Shown: positions 36,232 to 47,572 of the stretch, in pieces
Layout of the letters: each line of letters begins with the position of its first letter
Numbering within the stretch: position 1 is the stretch's first letter
Origin: Colocasia esculenta
Lineage: Eukaryota; Streptophyta; Magnoliopsida; Alismatales; Araceae
DNA length: 64,000 bases
Assembly: GCA_014218235.1 (NCBI GenBank)
Contig: CM024755.1
Coordinates: 100,730,948-100,794,947, forward strand
Direction: 5' to 3'
The notes under the pieces: generated by a model
Told to the model about the DNA's origin: nothing
Database searches by the model: none
The model's input: the letters and a program-made list of their open reading frames with translations, nothing else
Position numbers and translations under genes: made by a program

Positions 36232-39174
36232 TGTAGCAACCCTAAATTTATGGGGGGAAAATTAAATATTTATATTATTTAATTAGAAAATAAAAAAAAG
36301 AGAATTAAATAAAACCCATCAAATGAAATAAGTAATGGGCTTTATTAAATGGACCCATTAGAAATTAGTGGGCAAAATAGAGATTTTAAAAAGGGGAATA
36401 ATAGAGAAATACCCAAATTTCGTAACTAAAATATTACTAAAATAGAAAAGAGATATTTAATGCATTAAATAGCTAGTTTGAATTAGGATTGGATTCCTAA
36501 ACCTACCATAATGGGTTGGCCACGAAATCCTCTCTCTCTTAACCCAAATAGAAAGATCTCTTGCTTAAAAAGAGGAGAGGAAATAGGAAATTCGGAATTT
36601 AATAGGAATTAGACTTCAACTAGGAAAGGGAATAGGGAGAAGCTTAAATACTTCTCTTAAACCCTCATGGCTGGCCCTAGCTCGTGCCAAGAGGTTCCTG
36701 GACTAGGAGGAAAGACCAAGAGGAGGAGAATTCATGGAGAGGAAGGATCTCTCAAGTTCTTCCCGAGTTCTTCAAGTCTTAACCTTAGAAGAGGAAAACG
36801 ATCAAAGGTAGGCATTCTTACAAGCATAAACCATGAAGCTTTTTCTGTAGGATGTCTCGTCTATCAGGAACAAAAGCCCTTTGGTTTCATAATTTTCCAT
36901 CGAGCATATCTTTCGTTCTTGATTTTTCATGTTCTGCAACTCACATGACCCCGAACCCTCTTCTTAACTCTTGATCTCCTTGTATACTCCACCCCATGCC
37001 ACGAGATTTTTATTGTAGAAACTGATGCATGTTAGGCATCTTTTGCCCCTAAAAGCCCTAAATTTGATTCATCCTATCTTGCGAATTTAATTATTGATCT
37101 CAACTATGTACTGTTCCATGTTCATCATGAATACCCGTGTTTAAAACATGTCCAAACCCTGATTGTTTTCCAATTCCTATTTATTGTAAGTACCCATGCA
37201 TGTCTAGGTCGTTTTGCAACTAGTTTCACAATTTTTCGTTGACTATACAATTAGTTGTGATTTTCTGAACCACCCTGTGTCAAATAGGGTAAGTTCTGGC
37301 CCGCAATCCAATGTATGTCCTTTCCCTGTCGGACCCGGCCGCAGACCCTGTGAACGCGATGGTCCGATAGGCCGCGTTCACAAGGGTCATCGCGACAGCA
37401 CCCTCTGTCGCGATCTGATCGCGACAGGGCCTGTCGTCGCGATCTGCTATCCGACCAGACTAAGCCTGTCCCGACCCATACAAGTACCCGTCGCAATCTC
37501 AGTTGACCCCATCGCGACCCTCATCAGGGTACGTCGCGATCTGAGTTCTTTTTGCAATAAACCCCTGTCTCAACAATGCTTGATTATCTACAGTGTTTGT
37601 ACTCTTGTTTAACAGTCATACACACAGAAAATAACACTTGTTATAAATTGAATATTTTTGTATGATTAAAATACATGCACATGAACTTTTCTATCTACAA
37701 TTTCATGACACATACACACACTTTGAACCATCCAATTATGGCATAATTTGGCATGAACTATTTCATAATACATCTGGTAATTTATGTAATTAAATTACCC
37801 TATACTTATCTATCGTTTCTCGTGATGTTTTGGGAATATCAATATCGACGCTCCACTGTTCTAGAACTCCTCTAGAACGTCGAGCACTTGTTTCTACATA
37901 CACTCTCTCTTGACTTGGACGAACTCTCCGTCGGAAACTCCTTATGCCAGACTAGTAAGTTTTTGTTCAAGGCCTCTGTAAGTCTCCTCTGTCCATGGAT
38001 TCCCACATGGTCGACGAGCCGGTTGTACCCTAACACCTATTACACCCATTAGGGATCAATATGGTCCTAACGGCTATTAGAAAATCACTCTCGTCTTGAA
38101 TCACGTCGGACCTCTGGACCTGTGCTTAACATGGCTAGTGGTAAGGTCGTAAGTTCCACCTGACTGCCAACACCAAGTGTGCGTGTTGTGCAAATGTTAC
38201 TACCGCATGTTTACTCGATGCGTTATGTGCAATGTCCACTAGCTCTCATCTGTACTCTACTCGCTCATCTATTCACGTTCACTCTACTATCTCGTCTATT
38301 CATCTAGTGCTCTCATCTACTTCTTGGTACTCTATATTGACCATTGACTGATTGTCTAAAGATAAACAATATAACTAATGTCTGGCAATATATAAAGGGC
38401 CCGATCTAGTCCTCGGATGTGCGCCCGAAAGTGCTAGTGCCCATGGGAGTTAAATGATCAGAGTGTTTGGCACTACACTCAAATGCTATCTATCATGACT
38501 ATCTAAATGACAATCAAAAGTGCTATGTTCTCTCGTTGTCCATTGACAACAACGTGCTATGCTATACTCGTTGTGCTATTTGTACCATGGCCATCTTGCT
38601 ATACTTGACATTGTACTATCTTGCTATTATTGTGCTATTCCCGACACTTGTGCTATTCTTGGAAAGTCTATATTTGGAAAGTCTTGTTATTTCGTTCACG
38701 TACTGTCCTGCTATATTTTACTTAACACTCTCTCTCGCTCTATCATTAGTTACTCTGCCTTTAATGCATTAATTACTTAAAGCCTGCTTAAGCTTGAGAT
38801 TTAAGTCCTACTGGGCGATGTTCGCTCACCCTGCGTTATTTATTGTTGTGTTCTCAGGTGAGACCGAGGATGAACCATACACTCATGAGGACGGGAACGA
38901 CCTGGAGTGATGTCATGAGTACCCTAGTGTCCTATTGCTATGTTTAGCGTTGTAGTAATTAAGTTTGAAGTTTAGTCTTTTACCTTCTTTCAATGTAATC
39001 GGGCTCCATAGATTGGCTCTGATATTAGTGGTTGTAACTAGACATTGAAAAGTATTAATGAAATGAATTCACTTTAGTATTATTCACGGTGCAATGGTTT
39101 GATGTCTAGTACTCACTCTATACCCTTTTCTTGCAACTGCCTCGCGTTCTGATATTCCATGTCGGGGCGTGATA
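36232..39174 (+). mobile_element. 5' LTR of chromovirus, 2943 bp
   Basis: Begins TGTAGCAACCCTAAATTTAT and ends GTCGGGGCGTGATA (the usual final CA has become TA). It contains a CG-rich hairpin cluster at 37340-37545. It differs from the 3' LTR by carrying about 320 bases (about 38108-38430) that the latter lacks. Confidence 0.93.
37340..37545. repeat. CG-rich hairpin cluster in chromovirus LTR
   Basis: GTGAACGCG...CGCGTTCAC (about 37350-37381), GTCGCGATCTGATCGCGAC (about 37408-37426) and GATCGCGAC...GTCGCGATC (about 37418-37444), plus single GTCGCGATC and CATCGCGAC words. The homologous cluster at 50615-50805 in the 3' LTR has lost several CpG sites to TG/CA. Confidence 0.82.
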
Positions 39175-39180
39175 GTTTTG

Positions 39181-39192
39181 TGGTATCAGAGC
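39181..39192 (+). promoter_or_regulatory. tRNA-iMet primer-binding site of chromovirus
   Basis: TGGTATCAGAGC, six bases after the LTR end. Exact match to the common plant primer-binding site for initiator methionine tRNA. Confidence 0.95.
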
Positions 39193-39376
39193 TTAGGTTA
39201 TTCTTAGTACAGGATGATCTAGGTTAACCTGCCTCGACTAGAGTCAATTATCCTACCTATGTGAGTTGTGGTTAGAGCCAAGGGTAACTAGCAAAAATAA
39301 ACTCACACACACACAAATTAAATTTCACATCAGTATCATAACAATAAGTTATTTTTGTAGGAACCAAGCAATCAAG

Positions 39377-40330
39377 ATGACTGCCGAACGTGCTCAAATG
39401 AGGGGCATGCAACAAACCATCCAAGAACTGACACGCCCCATTGTGCAAGCCACTCAAGGAGGTGGCAATCGTGGTATAGGCGACCTGCATCACAACTTCA
39501 GAAGTCTGAACCCACCTACGTTCAGCGGATCCACAGATCCATATGAAGCTGAGCACTGGCTCCAAGAGACGGAATGAATTTTCTGTGTCATGCAATGTGC
39601 AGCGGGGGACAAGCTGCTACTTGTCACGTTCCAACTGGAGAAGGACGCCCGCGCCTGGTGGGAGTCAGTGGAAGCTACTAGAGAGAATGGGCAATTCACC
39701 TGGAATGAGTTTAAAGAAGCATTCAACTCCAAATACTTCTCCGAGCGTGTTCAAGAAAGGAAGGCTGTGGAATTCACTGCTCTTAAACAGCGGAGCTTGA
39801 CTGTGGCCGAATATGAAGCTCAGTTCTCTAGACTGGCACGCTATGATGTACATCTGGTGAACATCGAAAGGATAAAGGCTAAGCGCTTTCTAAACGGCCT
39901 TAAGCCCCACTACATCACTCAACTCGCACCTTTCGACATCCCGACCTACGCCGAGATGGTGAAGAGGGCTCAACTGCTAGAAGATGCTACGGACTTCACC
40001 GACCGTATCAAAGGGAAGTTCGTCAAGAAGGAAGTGACCTCGGGTCAGGCATCTGCTAAGCCTACCAACGACAAGAAGCGTCCTTTCAACATCACGGAGG
40101 GATCTAGCCAAGAAAGGAAACCCAAGGTTTTCGTACCCAACACTCCAACAAAGAGCCACTGCAAACACTGTGACAAGCTTGGTCACACGGCTGATGAATG
40201 CTGGAGGAAAGCCGGTGCATGTCTGCACTGCGGAAGTCACGAGCACTGTATCCCTGAGTGCCCGCTACTGAAAGAGAATGAAAGGCGCCCTAATGCGCCT
40301 AAGAAACAAGGCCGACTGCAAGCCCTACAT
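39377..40330 (+). pseudogene. Chromovirus gag
   Basis: Structural protein of the particle. The ATG at 39377 gives MTAERAQMRGMQQ, then an RSLNPPTFSG motif before the capsid domain, which contains DARAWWESVEA and ARYDVHLV. Two CCHC knuckles follow, CKHCDKLGHTADEC (40160-40201) and CLHCGSHEHCIPEC (40220-40261). One in-frame TGA at 39575 interrupts the capsid; the frame is otherwise open into protease. The double knuckle is less common than a single one in this lineage. Start chosen as the first ATG after the primer-binding site that is in frame with the capsid. Confidence 0.9.
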
Positions 40331-41828
40331 GATGAGGAACCTGCTATGGAGGGTGGCGTGGTAGAAGGTACCCTTCAAGTTTTCTCATTATCACTATTCA
40401 TTTTATTTGATACTGGAGCCACTCATTCATTTATATCTCAAAAATTTGCTGATACTGTGAATGCTAAACCTATATACATGGGTTGTGAGTTCTCTGTCAC
40501 AACGCCACTAGGGGAAAATGAGAAATTGAACAAATACTTTCCCTCGGCCGATGTAATGATCGAAGACCATAACCTAAAAGCCGACCTGGTGTGTATGTCC
40601 ATGGAAGGCTATGATGTAATTTTGGGAGCCGATGTTGTTCGCATATGGGGCAAGTGTCGACTGTAAGAAAGGGAAGGTTACCTTTAGTGACTTTCCTAAA
40701 CTGGCTTTCTCCGAAATTAGACATAAGAGACAGATGTCTCTAGTCTCCGCCATAAAATCCCATAACATGATGAGGAAAGGCTGTATTGCTTTCCTAGCAG
40801 CCGTAGTAGTGGAAAAGAAGGATTCCAAGATAAAAGACATACATATAGTACAGGACTACCCAGATGTATTCCCCGAAGACTTGCCAGGGATTTCCCCTGA
40901 ACAAGATGTCAACTTCGCCATTGAGTTGATTCCTGGAGCCGCACCGGTATCGCGTCAACCATACCGGATGTCACCTGCCGAGCTGAAGGAATTGAAGGCA
41001 CAACTGATGGAGCTATTAGAAAAGGGGTTCATCAGACCAAGTACTTCCCCATGGGGAGCACCTGTGCTATTCGTAAAGAAGAAAGATGGATCGATCGTGC
41101 ATCGACTATCGACAACTCAATCAGCTTACCATCAAGAACAAATACCCATTGCCTAGGGTCGATGAACTATTCGACCAAATTTCTGGAGCGCAATATTTCT
41201 CCAAGATCGATCTTCGATCTGGCTATCACTAAATGAGGATCAAGGATGACGATATTTTCAAAACGGCTTTCAGGAGCAGGTATGGACATTATGAATTCGT
41301 CGTTATGCCTTTTGGTCTAACTAATGCTCTTGCAGCCTTTATGCAACTCATGAACAGCATATATCGTCCATACCTTGACAAGTTTGTGGTCGTCTTTATC
41401 GACGACATCCTCATATACTCCAAGACCAATGAAGAGCATGAAGAACACCTAAAAACAACACTACAAGTTTTGTGAGACAACCAGCTGTACGCAAAGCTTA
41501 GCAAGTGTGAATTCTGGCTCGAAGAAGTATCCTTCTTGGGCCATGTCATCTCAAAGGACAGCATCTCTATTGATCCCTCCAAAGTCGAAGTTGTACTCAA
41601 CTGGGAGAGACCAACTAATGTCACCGAGATAAGAAGCTTCCTAGGACTGGCTGGCTACTACAGGCGGTTCATCAAGGACTTCTCAAGGATCGCTGTTCCT
41701 CTCACGCGTCTGACACGAAAGGAGAATCCATACTCCTGGAGTAAAGAGTGTGAGAAAAGTTTCCAAACCCTCAAGGACTATCTTACCTCAGCACCTGTTC
41801 TCGCTCTGCCAATTGAGGGAGAAGGTTT
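40331..41828 (+). pseudogene. Chromovirus protease and reverse transcriptase
   Basis: Aspartic protease with FDTGATHSF (about 40406-40432), then reverse transcriptase with PYRMSPAELKELK (about 40960), the FVKKKDGS block, and catalytic FIDDILIYS near 41395. Damage: a frame change near 40630-40660, another near 41090-41110 just after the KDGS motif, TAA at 41230 (glutamine expected) and TGA at 41473 (arginine expected). The frame runs directly into the copia insertion at 41829, with the RNase H domain resuming at 47573. Confidence 0.92.
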
Positions 41829-42021
41829 TGTTGAACCACTCCTATATTTTTACCCTTGTATTTTGATGATAACAAAATTATGATTGATTAATTATTATTA
41901 AAAATAATTAATATCATGTTTTCCCAGTAAATATAAATTTATGGAATTATCGTTATATGATTTGCACTAGAAAGATAAATCGATGTTCATTCAATACATC
42001 GATTTCAGTTCACAAAGTGCC

Positions 42022-42570
42022 AACAACGATTTCTGTAGAGATGTAACGATTTCCTTACATTCACATTCATAAGGATTCGCTAAGTGTTTTATCGATTCTA
42101 AAGAAATCGATCTCAGATCGATTTGTTAAGTGAATGCAAAGAAATCGATACCATAACGATTTCCTTAGTAAGTTCATAACGATTTCTTTATTTATCTCAT
42201 AACGATTTCGTTAGTCATCAGAACGACTTGACAACGTAACGATTTCTTTCTTTAGATCATAACGACTTGCCTTCGTAACGATTTCTTTAGACTTCGTAAC
42301 GATTTGCTCTCGTAACGATTTCTTTAGACTTCGTAACGATTTGCTCTCGTAACGATTTCTTTGTCTTCGTAACGATTTGATTTCATAACGATTTCCTTAG
42401 TGATTTCATAACGATTCCTTTAGGAACTTCACATCGATTTGCACATCGATTTCTTAATTGATTCATAAGGATTTGTGCATCGATTTCTTTATAAAATCAT
42501 AACGATTTGCACAACGATTTCATAAGTCATACAAATAACGATTTCATAGAAGACAACGATTTGTTTTCTG
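42022..42570 (+). promoter_or_regulatory. AACGATTT repeat array in U3
   Basis: About 18 copies of AACGATT plus ATCGATTT and AACGACTT variants, spaced mostly 17-25 bases apart, upstream of the TATA-like site. The position and repeat form suit an enhancer array like those of other stress-responsive copia LTRs (inference). Repeated again at 45765-46280 in the 3' LTR and, diverged, at 5150-5710. Confidence 0.8.
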
Positions 42571-43005
42571 ATTACGTTGAAAAGTCAAATATCTTTCTGA
42601 ATATCTTTTTGACTGCTGTGCATTAATGAAGATTGTACGTATCACTGCATGCATACAGACTATATCTTTCACTATCATGCTTATCATGTGAACATCTTTT
42701 TAGAACAGCAAAATGGCTTTACTACTTTAATGATCATATCTTCTAACGTTGACTAACAACCAGAGACAGCTTAGCTGTCTACTGTTTAAGCTCATAAATG
42801 TGTGCAGCTCTGACAGCACTGGTAATACAACGTTGGATAAAATAGAAGCCAAAGAATATTTCAGAAGATCTTCTCCTTACGTGCATGAGAAGCAAAGGAC
42901 CGTTGAACTAGAAGCTCCTCTGCACCATAGAGTCTAACGAACACTTGAGCTTGGAGACAACGGCTACTTCAACAGTCACTTCATCAACTATCTTTCAAGT
43001 TGAAG

Positions 43006-43016
43006 ATATTTATAGA
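43006..43016 (+). promoter_or_regulatory. Candidate TATA box of copia LTR
   Basis: ATATTTATAGA, placed between the repeat array and the R/U5 hairpins, which suits a U3/R boundary shortly downstream. The matching site in the 3' LTR is near 46729. Sequence evidence only. Confidence 0.5.
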
Positions 43017-43280
43017 AGACTGAAGCTCCAGAACAAATGGAGAATAGAGAGAAGAAAAGCAACGCTCCCATTCCTTCTAAAGATTCTTCTGCGAGCATCT
43101 GAAAGAGCAAAGTCTCACTCCTTCTTCTGTGTAGCTCCTAGCTCTCTGAGTTCAGTGTAGATCTTTGTGAGAGCCTTTAGCACTGAGAGAGATCATCCCT
43201 GTAGATCTTTTATCCTCTCAGTCTTTGCTTCAGATCAAGCACCTGTCCTATTAGCTTGATCTAGGGGCGTCTGTTTCCTG

Positions 43281-43600
43281 AACACATTTGTATGTGTTGT
43301 TCCCTTCGTGTGTGAAGGAAGACCTGGTTGTGCCAGGGTGTTGTTCCCTTCTTAGAGAAGGAAGACCACTAGACCTGTGTGCTGGGTGTAGAACCACACT
43401 GGGGTTTGTACCAGGAGGTTTACTTCTGCGCCTATAAAAGAAGTGGGCTGCCTTCTTGCCCGGAAAGAGAAGAAGACCTGTGGTATCCAGGGTATTGTTT
43501 CCCTTCGGTTGTGAAGGAAGACCTGGTGGGGTATCCAGGGTGGTGTAATTCCCTTCGTGTGAAGGAAGACCAGCTGAGCTGGGTGTTGTTAGTCCATAAG
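43281..43600 (+). repeat. R/U5 hairpin array of copia LTR
   Basis: AACACA...TGTGTT, then four stems of TTCCCTTC with GAAGGAA (starting about 43300, 43346, 43498 and 43549), with CCTGG...CCAGG pairs between them. It lies downstream of the TATA-like site, so it is probably transcribed. Confidence 0.75.
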
Positions 43601-43858
43601 GGGGACTATACCCTTGTAGTGAAATTCCAAGAGATTGCTTGGGGACTAGACGTAGGGCTCCTGTGGAAAGGAGGTCCGAACCAGGATATATCGATGTGTC
43701 TTTTTGTGTGCTTGCTTTGCCTTTACTATACTCCTCTACTAACACTAACAATCTGCGAAGTGCTTTTGTGTGAACGTTTTTGTGGACATGTTTAATTGAT
43801 CGAAATTTTAAAGTCCCATTCACCCCCCCCCCTCTGGGCTCGTCAACTGGGCAACAAG

Positions 43859-43870
43859 TGGTATCAGAGC
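43859..43870 (+). promoter_or_regulatory. tRNA-iMet primer-binding site of copia element
   Basis: TGGTATCAGAGC, two bases after the 5' LTR end. Exact match, which supports an element that could still be reverse transcribed if proteins were supplied. Confidence 0.96.
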
Positions 43871-43919
43871 GAGTCTCTTCGACAAAGAAAGGATCCAACG
43901 ATCTGAGGAGTAAAGATCC

Positions 43920-45101
43920 ATGGCAGCCCAAGGTAACTTTGAAGGTCAGTCTGTCAACCGACCCCCTCTCTTCGATGGTGAAGATTATCCTTACTGGAAG
44001 ACCAGAATGGAATACTTTCTTCAAGGGCACGACTATCAAATTTGGTCCATAGTAGAAGAAGGTGATCTTTTAGTCACAAATGAGAAAGCTCAATGGACAG
44101 ATGATGACAGAAAGAAGATCTCCTTGAATTGCAAAGCTAAGAGCATCCTTTGCTGTGCTTTGAGTAAGAAGGAATTCAACAGAGTTTCAACCTGCAAATC
44201 TGCAATGGAGATGTGGGAGAAGTTAAAAATCACTTATGAAGGCACAGATAAGGTGAAAGAAACAAGAATTGACATTCTTGTGACTCAATATGAAAGATTT
44301 CAGATGGAGCCAGGAGAAACAATCTCTCAAATGTTCAGTAGTTTTACAGATATCATCAACGGATTAGCTGGACTCGGCAAGACCTACCCAATGGGAGATA
44401 TGGTCAGAAAAATACTTAGATCCCTACCATCCTCTTGGACTCCCAAGGTAACGGCTATAGAAGAGGCCAATGACTTGAAGACAATGTCATTGGAAAAGCT
44501 CATTGGGTCCCTCATGGCCCATGAGATAAACATGGAGAGATTAGGAGAATCATCTAGTAGGAAGAAGCACACCAATGCCCTCAAGGCAGCAGAAGACAGC
44601 TCTGAGGAACAATCTGAAGACGAAGCCAGCAGTGAAGACAGTGAAAAAGAAGAAGCACTATCTAGGAGACTGAAACACATCTTAGCCAAGAAGAAGAAGT
44701 ACCAGTCTGGAAGGAGATATTTCAAGAAAAACAAAGAATACAAGAAGCAAGAAGGAAGGGACTCAAAGAAAACTGAGCCTATCTGTTATGAATGCAACAA
44801 ACCTGGACATCTGAGACCAGATTGTCCTAGGTTAAAGAAGACTGGTCAACCAGAAAAATCCAAGAAGCTGCACAAGAAATTCAAAAGAAAAGCCACGGCA
44901 GCAGCTTGGGATAATAACAGTGACTCGGACAGCGAGTTAAGCTCAAGCAGTGAGGAAGAAGACAAAGCCAACCTGGCGTTCATGGCCAACACTGAAGAAA
45001 AGGAGACATCTTCAGTAAACAACTCCTCAGGTAACTTCAAAAATGCCAATCTACTCCTGATGAGTAAAACAACAAAAAGGCATCCGAATGGGTATGGATA
45101 G
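43920..45101 (+). CDS. Copia Gag polyprotein, intact, without pol
   Basis: 393 residues, uninterrupted. Residues about 14-210 form the copia-type gag (DUF4219/UBN2-like) domain, starting with the PPLFDGEDYPYW motif and including WEKLKITYEGTD. Residues 225-250 are acidic and Ser/Glu-rich, 250-285 are very basic, and a CCHC knuckle CYECNKPGHLRPDC lies at 289-302. A second acidic serine tract follows at about 334-350. The protein ends about 90 residues after the knuckle; in full SIRE elements the frame would continue into protease. It packages the element RNA in cytoplasmic particles. The ATG at 43920 follows the primer-binding site by 49 bases and is the first in-frame start. It belongs to the TR-GAG type element and is probably translatable. 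Confidence 0.93.
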   Translation: MAAQGNFEGQSVNRPPLFDGEDYPYWKTRMEYFLQGHDYQIWSIVEEGDLLVTNEKAQWTDDDRKKISLNCKAKSILCCALSKKEFNRVSTCKSAMEMWEKLKITYEGTDKVKETRIDILVTQYERFQMEPGETISQMFSSFTDIINGLAGLGKTYPMGDMVRKILRSLPSSWTPKVTAIEEANDLKTMSLEKLIGSLMAHEINMERLGESSSRKKHTNALKAAEDSSEEQSEDEASSEDSEKEEALSRRLKHILAKKKKYQSGRRYFKKNKEYKKQEGRDSKKTEPICYECNKPGHLRPDCPRLKKTGQPEKSKKLHKKFKRKATAAAWDNNSDSDSELSSSSEEEDKANLAFMANTEEKETSSVNNSSGNFKNANLLLMSKTTKRHPNGYG

Positions 45102-45570
45102 AGGATGCTCATAAATATCCTTTAGTTTTTAGTTTCTGTTTTAAATTTACATTTCTGTTTTCATTTTAGTTTCAGTAAACTACAATGCTACTAACAATGT
45201 TTGCAAGTTATCATTAGATCAATGCAGGTAATAATTCTGAAGACTTGACAAACAACTTGTGAAAGGTCAAGACCAACAAGATCTGGCTTGCCTCACATTC
45301 AGGGGGAGCCTCATGCTTAGGGGGAGCATACACAAAGGGGGAGCAGTAATCAATTCCTCATCATCTATTATTGTTGAACCCCTCAATGGTAAGAAATTCT
45401 CTCAACGGGGAGAGAATATGCATGGTAAGATCCTTCCTTTTGGGTTTGTGGCAAAAAGGGGGAGAGTATGCATGGTATGCATTATCTGTGAATTTTCTGT
45501 ATTTTCTATGACTTAAGTATTTTTGACAGAAAATTCTCATAAATTTTGTCATCACCAAAAAGGGGGAGAT
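45102..45570 (+). promoter_or_regulatory. Region with five purine tracts before 3' LTR
   Basis: AGGGGGAG or similar occurs near 45300, 45320, 45338, 45458 and 45561. The last, AAAAAGGGGGAGAT, abuts the LTR and is the polypurine tract used for plus-strand synthesis; the earlier ones look like diverged copies. No frame remains, so pol has been removed cleanly between gag and here. Confidence 0.85.
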
Positions 45571-47572
45571 TGTTGAACCACTCCTATATTTTTACCCTTG
45601 TATTTTGATGATAACAAAATTTATGATTGATTAATTATTATTAAAAATAATTAATATCATGTTTTCCCAGTAAATATAAATTTATGGAATTATCGTTATA
45701 TGATTTGCACTAGAAAGATAAATCGATGTTCATTCAATACATCGATTTCAGTTCACAAAGTGCCAACAACGATTTCTGTAGAGATGTAACGATTTCCTTA
45801 CATTCACATTCATAAGGATTCGCTAAGTGCTTTATCGATTCTAAATAAATCGATCTCAGATTGATTTGTTAAGTGAATGCAAAGAAATCGATACCATAAC
45901 GATTTCTTTATTTCTCATAACGATTTCGTTAGTCATCAGAACGACTTGACAACGTAGCGATTTCTTTAGATCATAACGACTTGCCTTCGTAACGATTTCT
46001 TTAGACTTCGTAACGATTTGCTCTCGTAACGATTTCTTTAGACTTCGTAACAATTTGCTCTCGTAACGATTTCTTTGTCTTCGTAACGATTTGATTTCAT
46101 AACGATTTCCTTAGTGATTTCATAATGATTCCTTTAGGAACTTCACATCGATTTGCACATCGATTTCTTAATTGATTCATAAGGATTTGTGCATCGATTT
46201 CTTTATAAAATCATAACGATTTGCACAACGATTTCATAAGTCATACAAATAACGATTTCATAGAAGACAACGATTTGTTTTCTGATTACGTTGAAAAGTC
46301 AAATATCTTTCTGAATATCTTTTGACTGCTGTGCATTAATGAAGATTGTACGTATCACTGCATGCATACAGACTATATCTTTCACTATCATGCTTATCAT
46401 GTGAACATCTTTTTAGAACAGCAAAATGGCTTTACTACTTTAATGATCATATCTTCTAACGTTGACTGACAACCAGAGACAGCTTAGCTGTCTACTGTTT
46501 AAGCTCATAAATGTGTGCAGCTCTGACAGCACTGGTAATACAACGTTGGATAAAATAGAAGCCAAAGAATATTTCAGAAGATCTTCTCCTTACGTACATG
46601 AGAAGCAAAGGACCGTTGAACTAGAAGCTCCTCTGCACCATAGAGTCTAACGAACACTTGAGCTTGGAGACAACGGCTACTTCAACGGACACTTCAACGA
46701 CTATCTTTCAAGTTGAAGATATTTATAGAAGACTGAAGCTCCAGAACAAACGGAGAATAGAGAGAAGAAAAGCAACGCTCCCATTCCTTCTAAAGATTCT
46801 TCTGCGAGCATCTGAAAAGAGCAAAGTCTCACTCCTTCTTCTGTGTAGCTCCTAGCTCTCTGAGTTCAGTGTAGATCTTTGTGAGAGACTTTAGCACTGA
46901 GAGAGATCATCCCTGTAGATCTTTTATCCTCTCAGTCTTTGCTTCAGATCAAGCACCTGTCCTATTAGCTTGATCTAGGGGCGTCTGTTTCCTGAACACA
47001 TTTGTATGTGTTGTTCCCTTCGTGTGTGAAGGAAGACCTGGTTGTGCCAGGGTGTTGTTCCCTTCTTAGAGAAGGAAGACCACTAGACCAGCTGTGTGCT
47101 GGGTGTAGAACCACACTGGGGTTTGTACCAGGAGGTTTACTTCTGCGCCTATAAAAGAAGTGGGCTGCCTTCTTGCCCGGAAAGAGAAGAAGACCTGGTG
47201 GTATCCAGGGTGTTGTTTCCCTTCGGTTGTGAAGGAAGACCTGGTGGGGTATCCAGGGTGGTGTAATTCCCTTCGTGTGAAGGAAGACCAGCTGAGCTAG
47301 GTGTTGTTAGTCCATAAGGGGGACTGTACCCTTGTAGTGAAATCCTAAGAGATTGCTTTGGGACTGGACATAGGGCTCCTGTGGAAAGGAGGTCCGAACC
47401 AGGATATATCGCTGTGTCTTTTTGTGTGCTTGCTTTGCCTTTACTATACTCCTCTACTAACACTAACAATCTGCGAAGTGCTTTTGTGTGAACATTTTTG
47501 TGGACAGGTTTAATTGATCGAAATTTTAAAGTCCCATTCACCCCCCCCTCTGGGCTCGTCAACTGGGCAACA
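45571..47572 (+). mobile_element. 3' LTR of gag-only copia element
   Basis: 2002 bp, same ends and internal landmarks as the 5' LTR: AACGATTT array 45765-46280, TATA-like site near 46729, hairpin array 46995-47310. Few base differences from the 5' LTR are visible. Confidence 0.95.

Larger units (their letters stand above)
41829..43856 (+). mobile_element. 5' LTR of gag-only copia element
   Basis: 2028 bp, TG...CA with TGTTG/CAACA terminal inverted repeats. It carries the AACGATTT array (42022-42570), a TATA-like TATTTATAG (about 43007-43015) and the R/U5 hairpin array (43281-43600). About 25 bases near 42160-42185 are missing in the 3' LTR, one repeat unit of the array. Confidence 0.95.
41829..47572 (+). 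mobile_element. Gag-only copia element (TR-GAG type, SIRE-like)
   Basis: 5.7-kb complete insertion with TSD GGTTT (41824-41828 and 47573-47577). Order: LTR 41829-43856, primer-binding site, gag 43920-45101, purine tracts, LTR 45571-47572. Protease, integrase, reverse transcriptase and RNase H are all absent, with only about 470 non-coding bases between gag and the 3' LTR. The LTRs begin TGTTGAACCACTCC, end GGGCAACA and are nearly identical by eye, so this is among the youngest insertions here. Terminal-repeat elements that code only for gag are known in plants; they need pol supplied in trans. Confidence 0.95.

Noticed and set aside
39181..39192. Primer-binding sites as tRNA fragments or genes
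   Set aside because: Only 11-12 bases match initiator methionine tRNA, each directly beside an LTR end. No full tRNA gene was recognised in the window.
43251..44039. 262-codon open frame on the minus strand
   Set aside because: It lies across the R/U5 hairpin array and gag start of the copia element. Its repeated motifs are just the translated LTR repeats, and a near copy lies in the other LTR.
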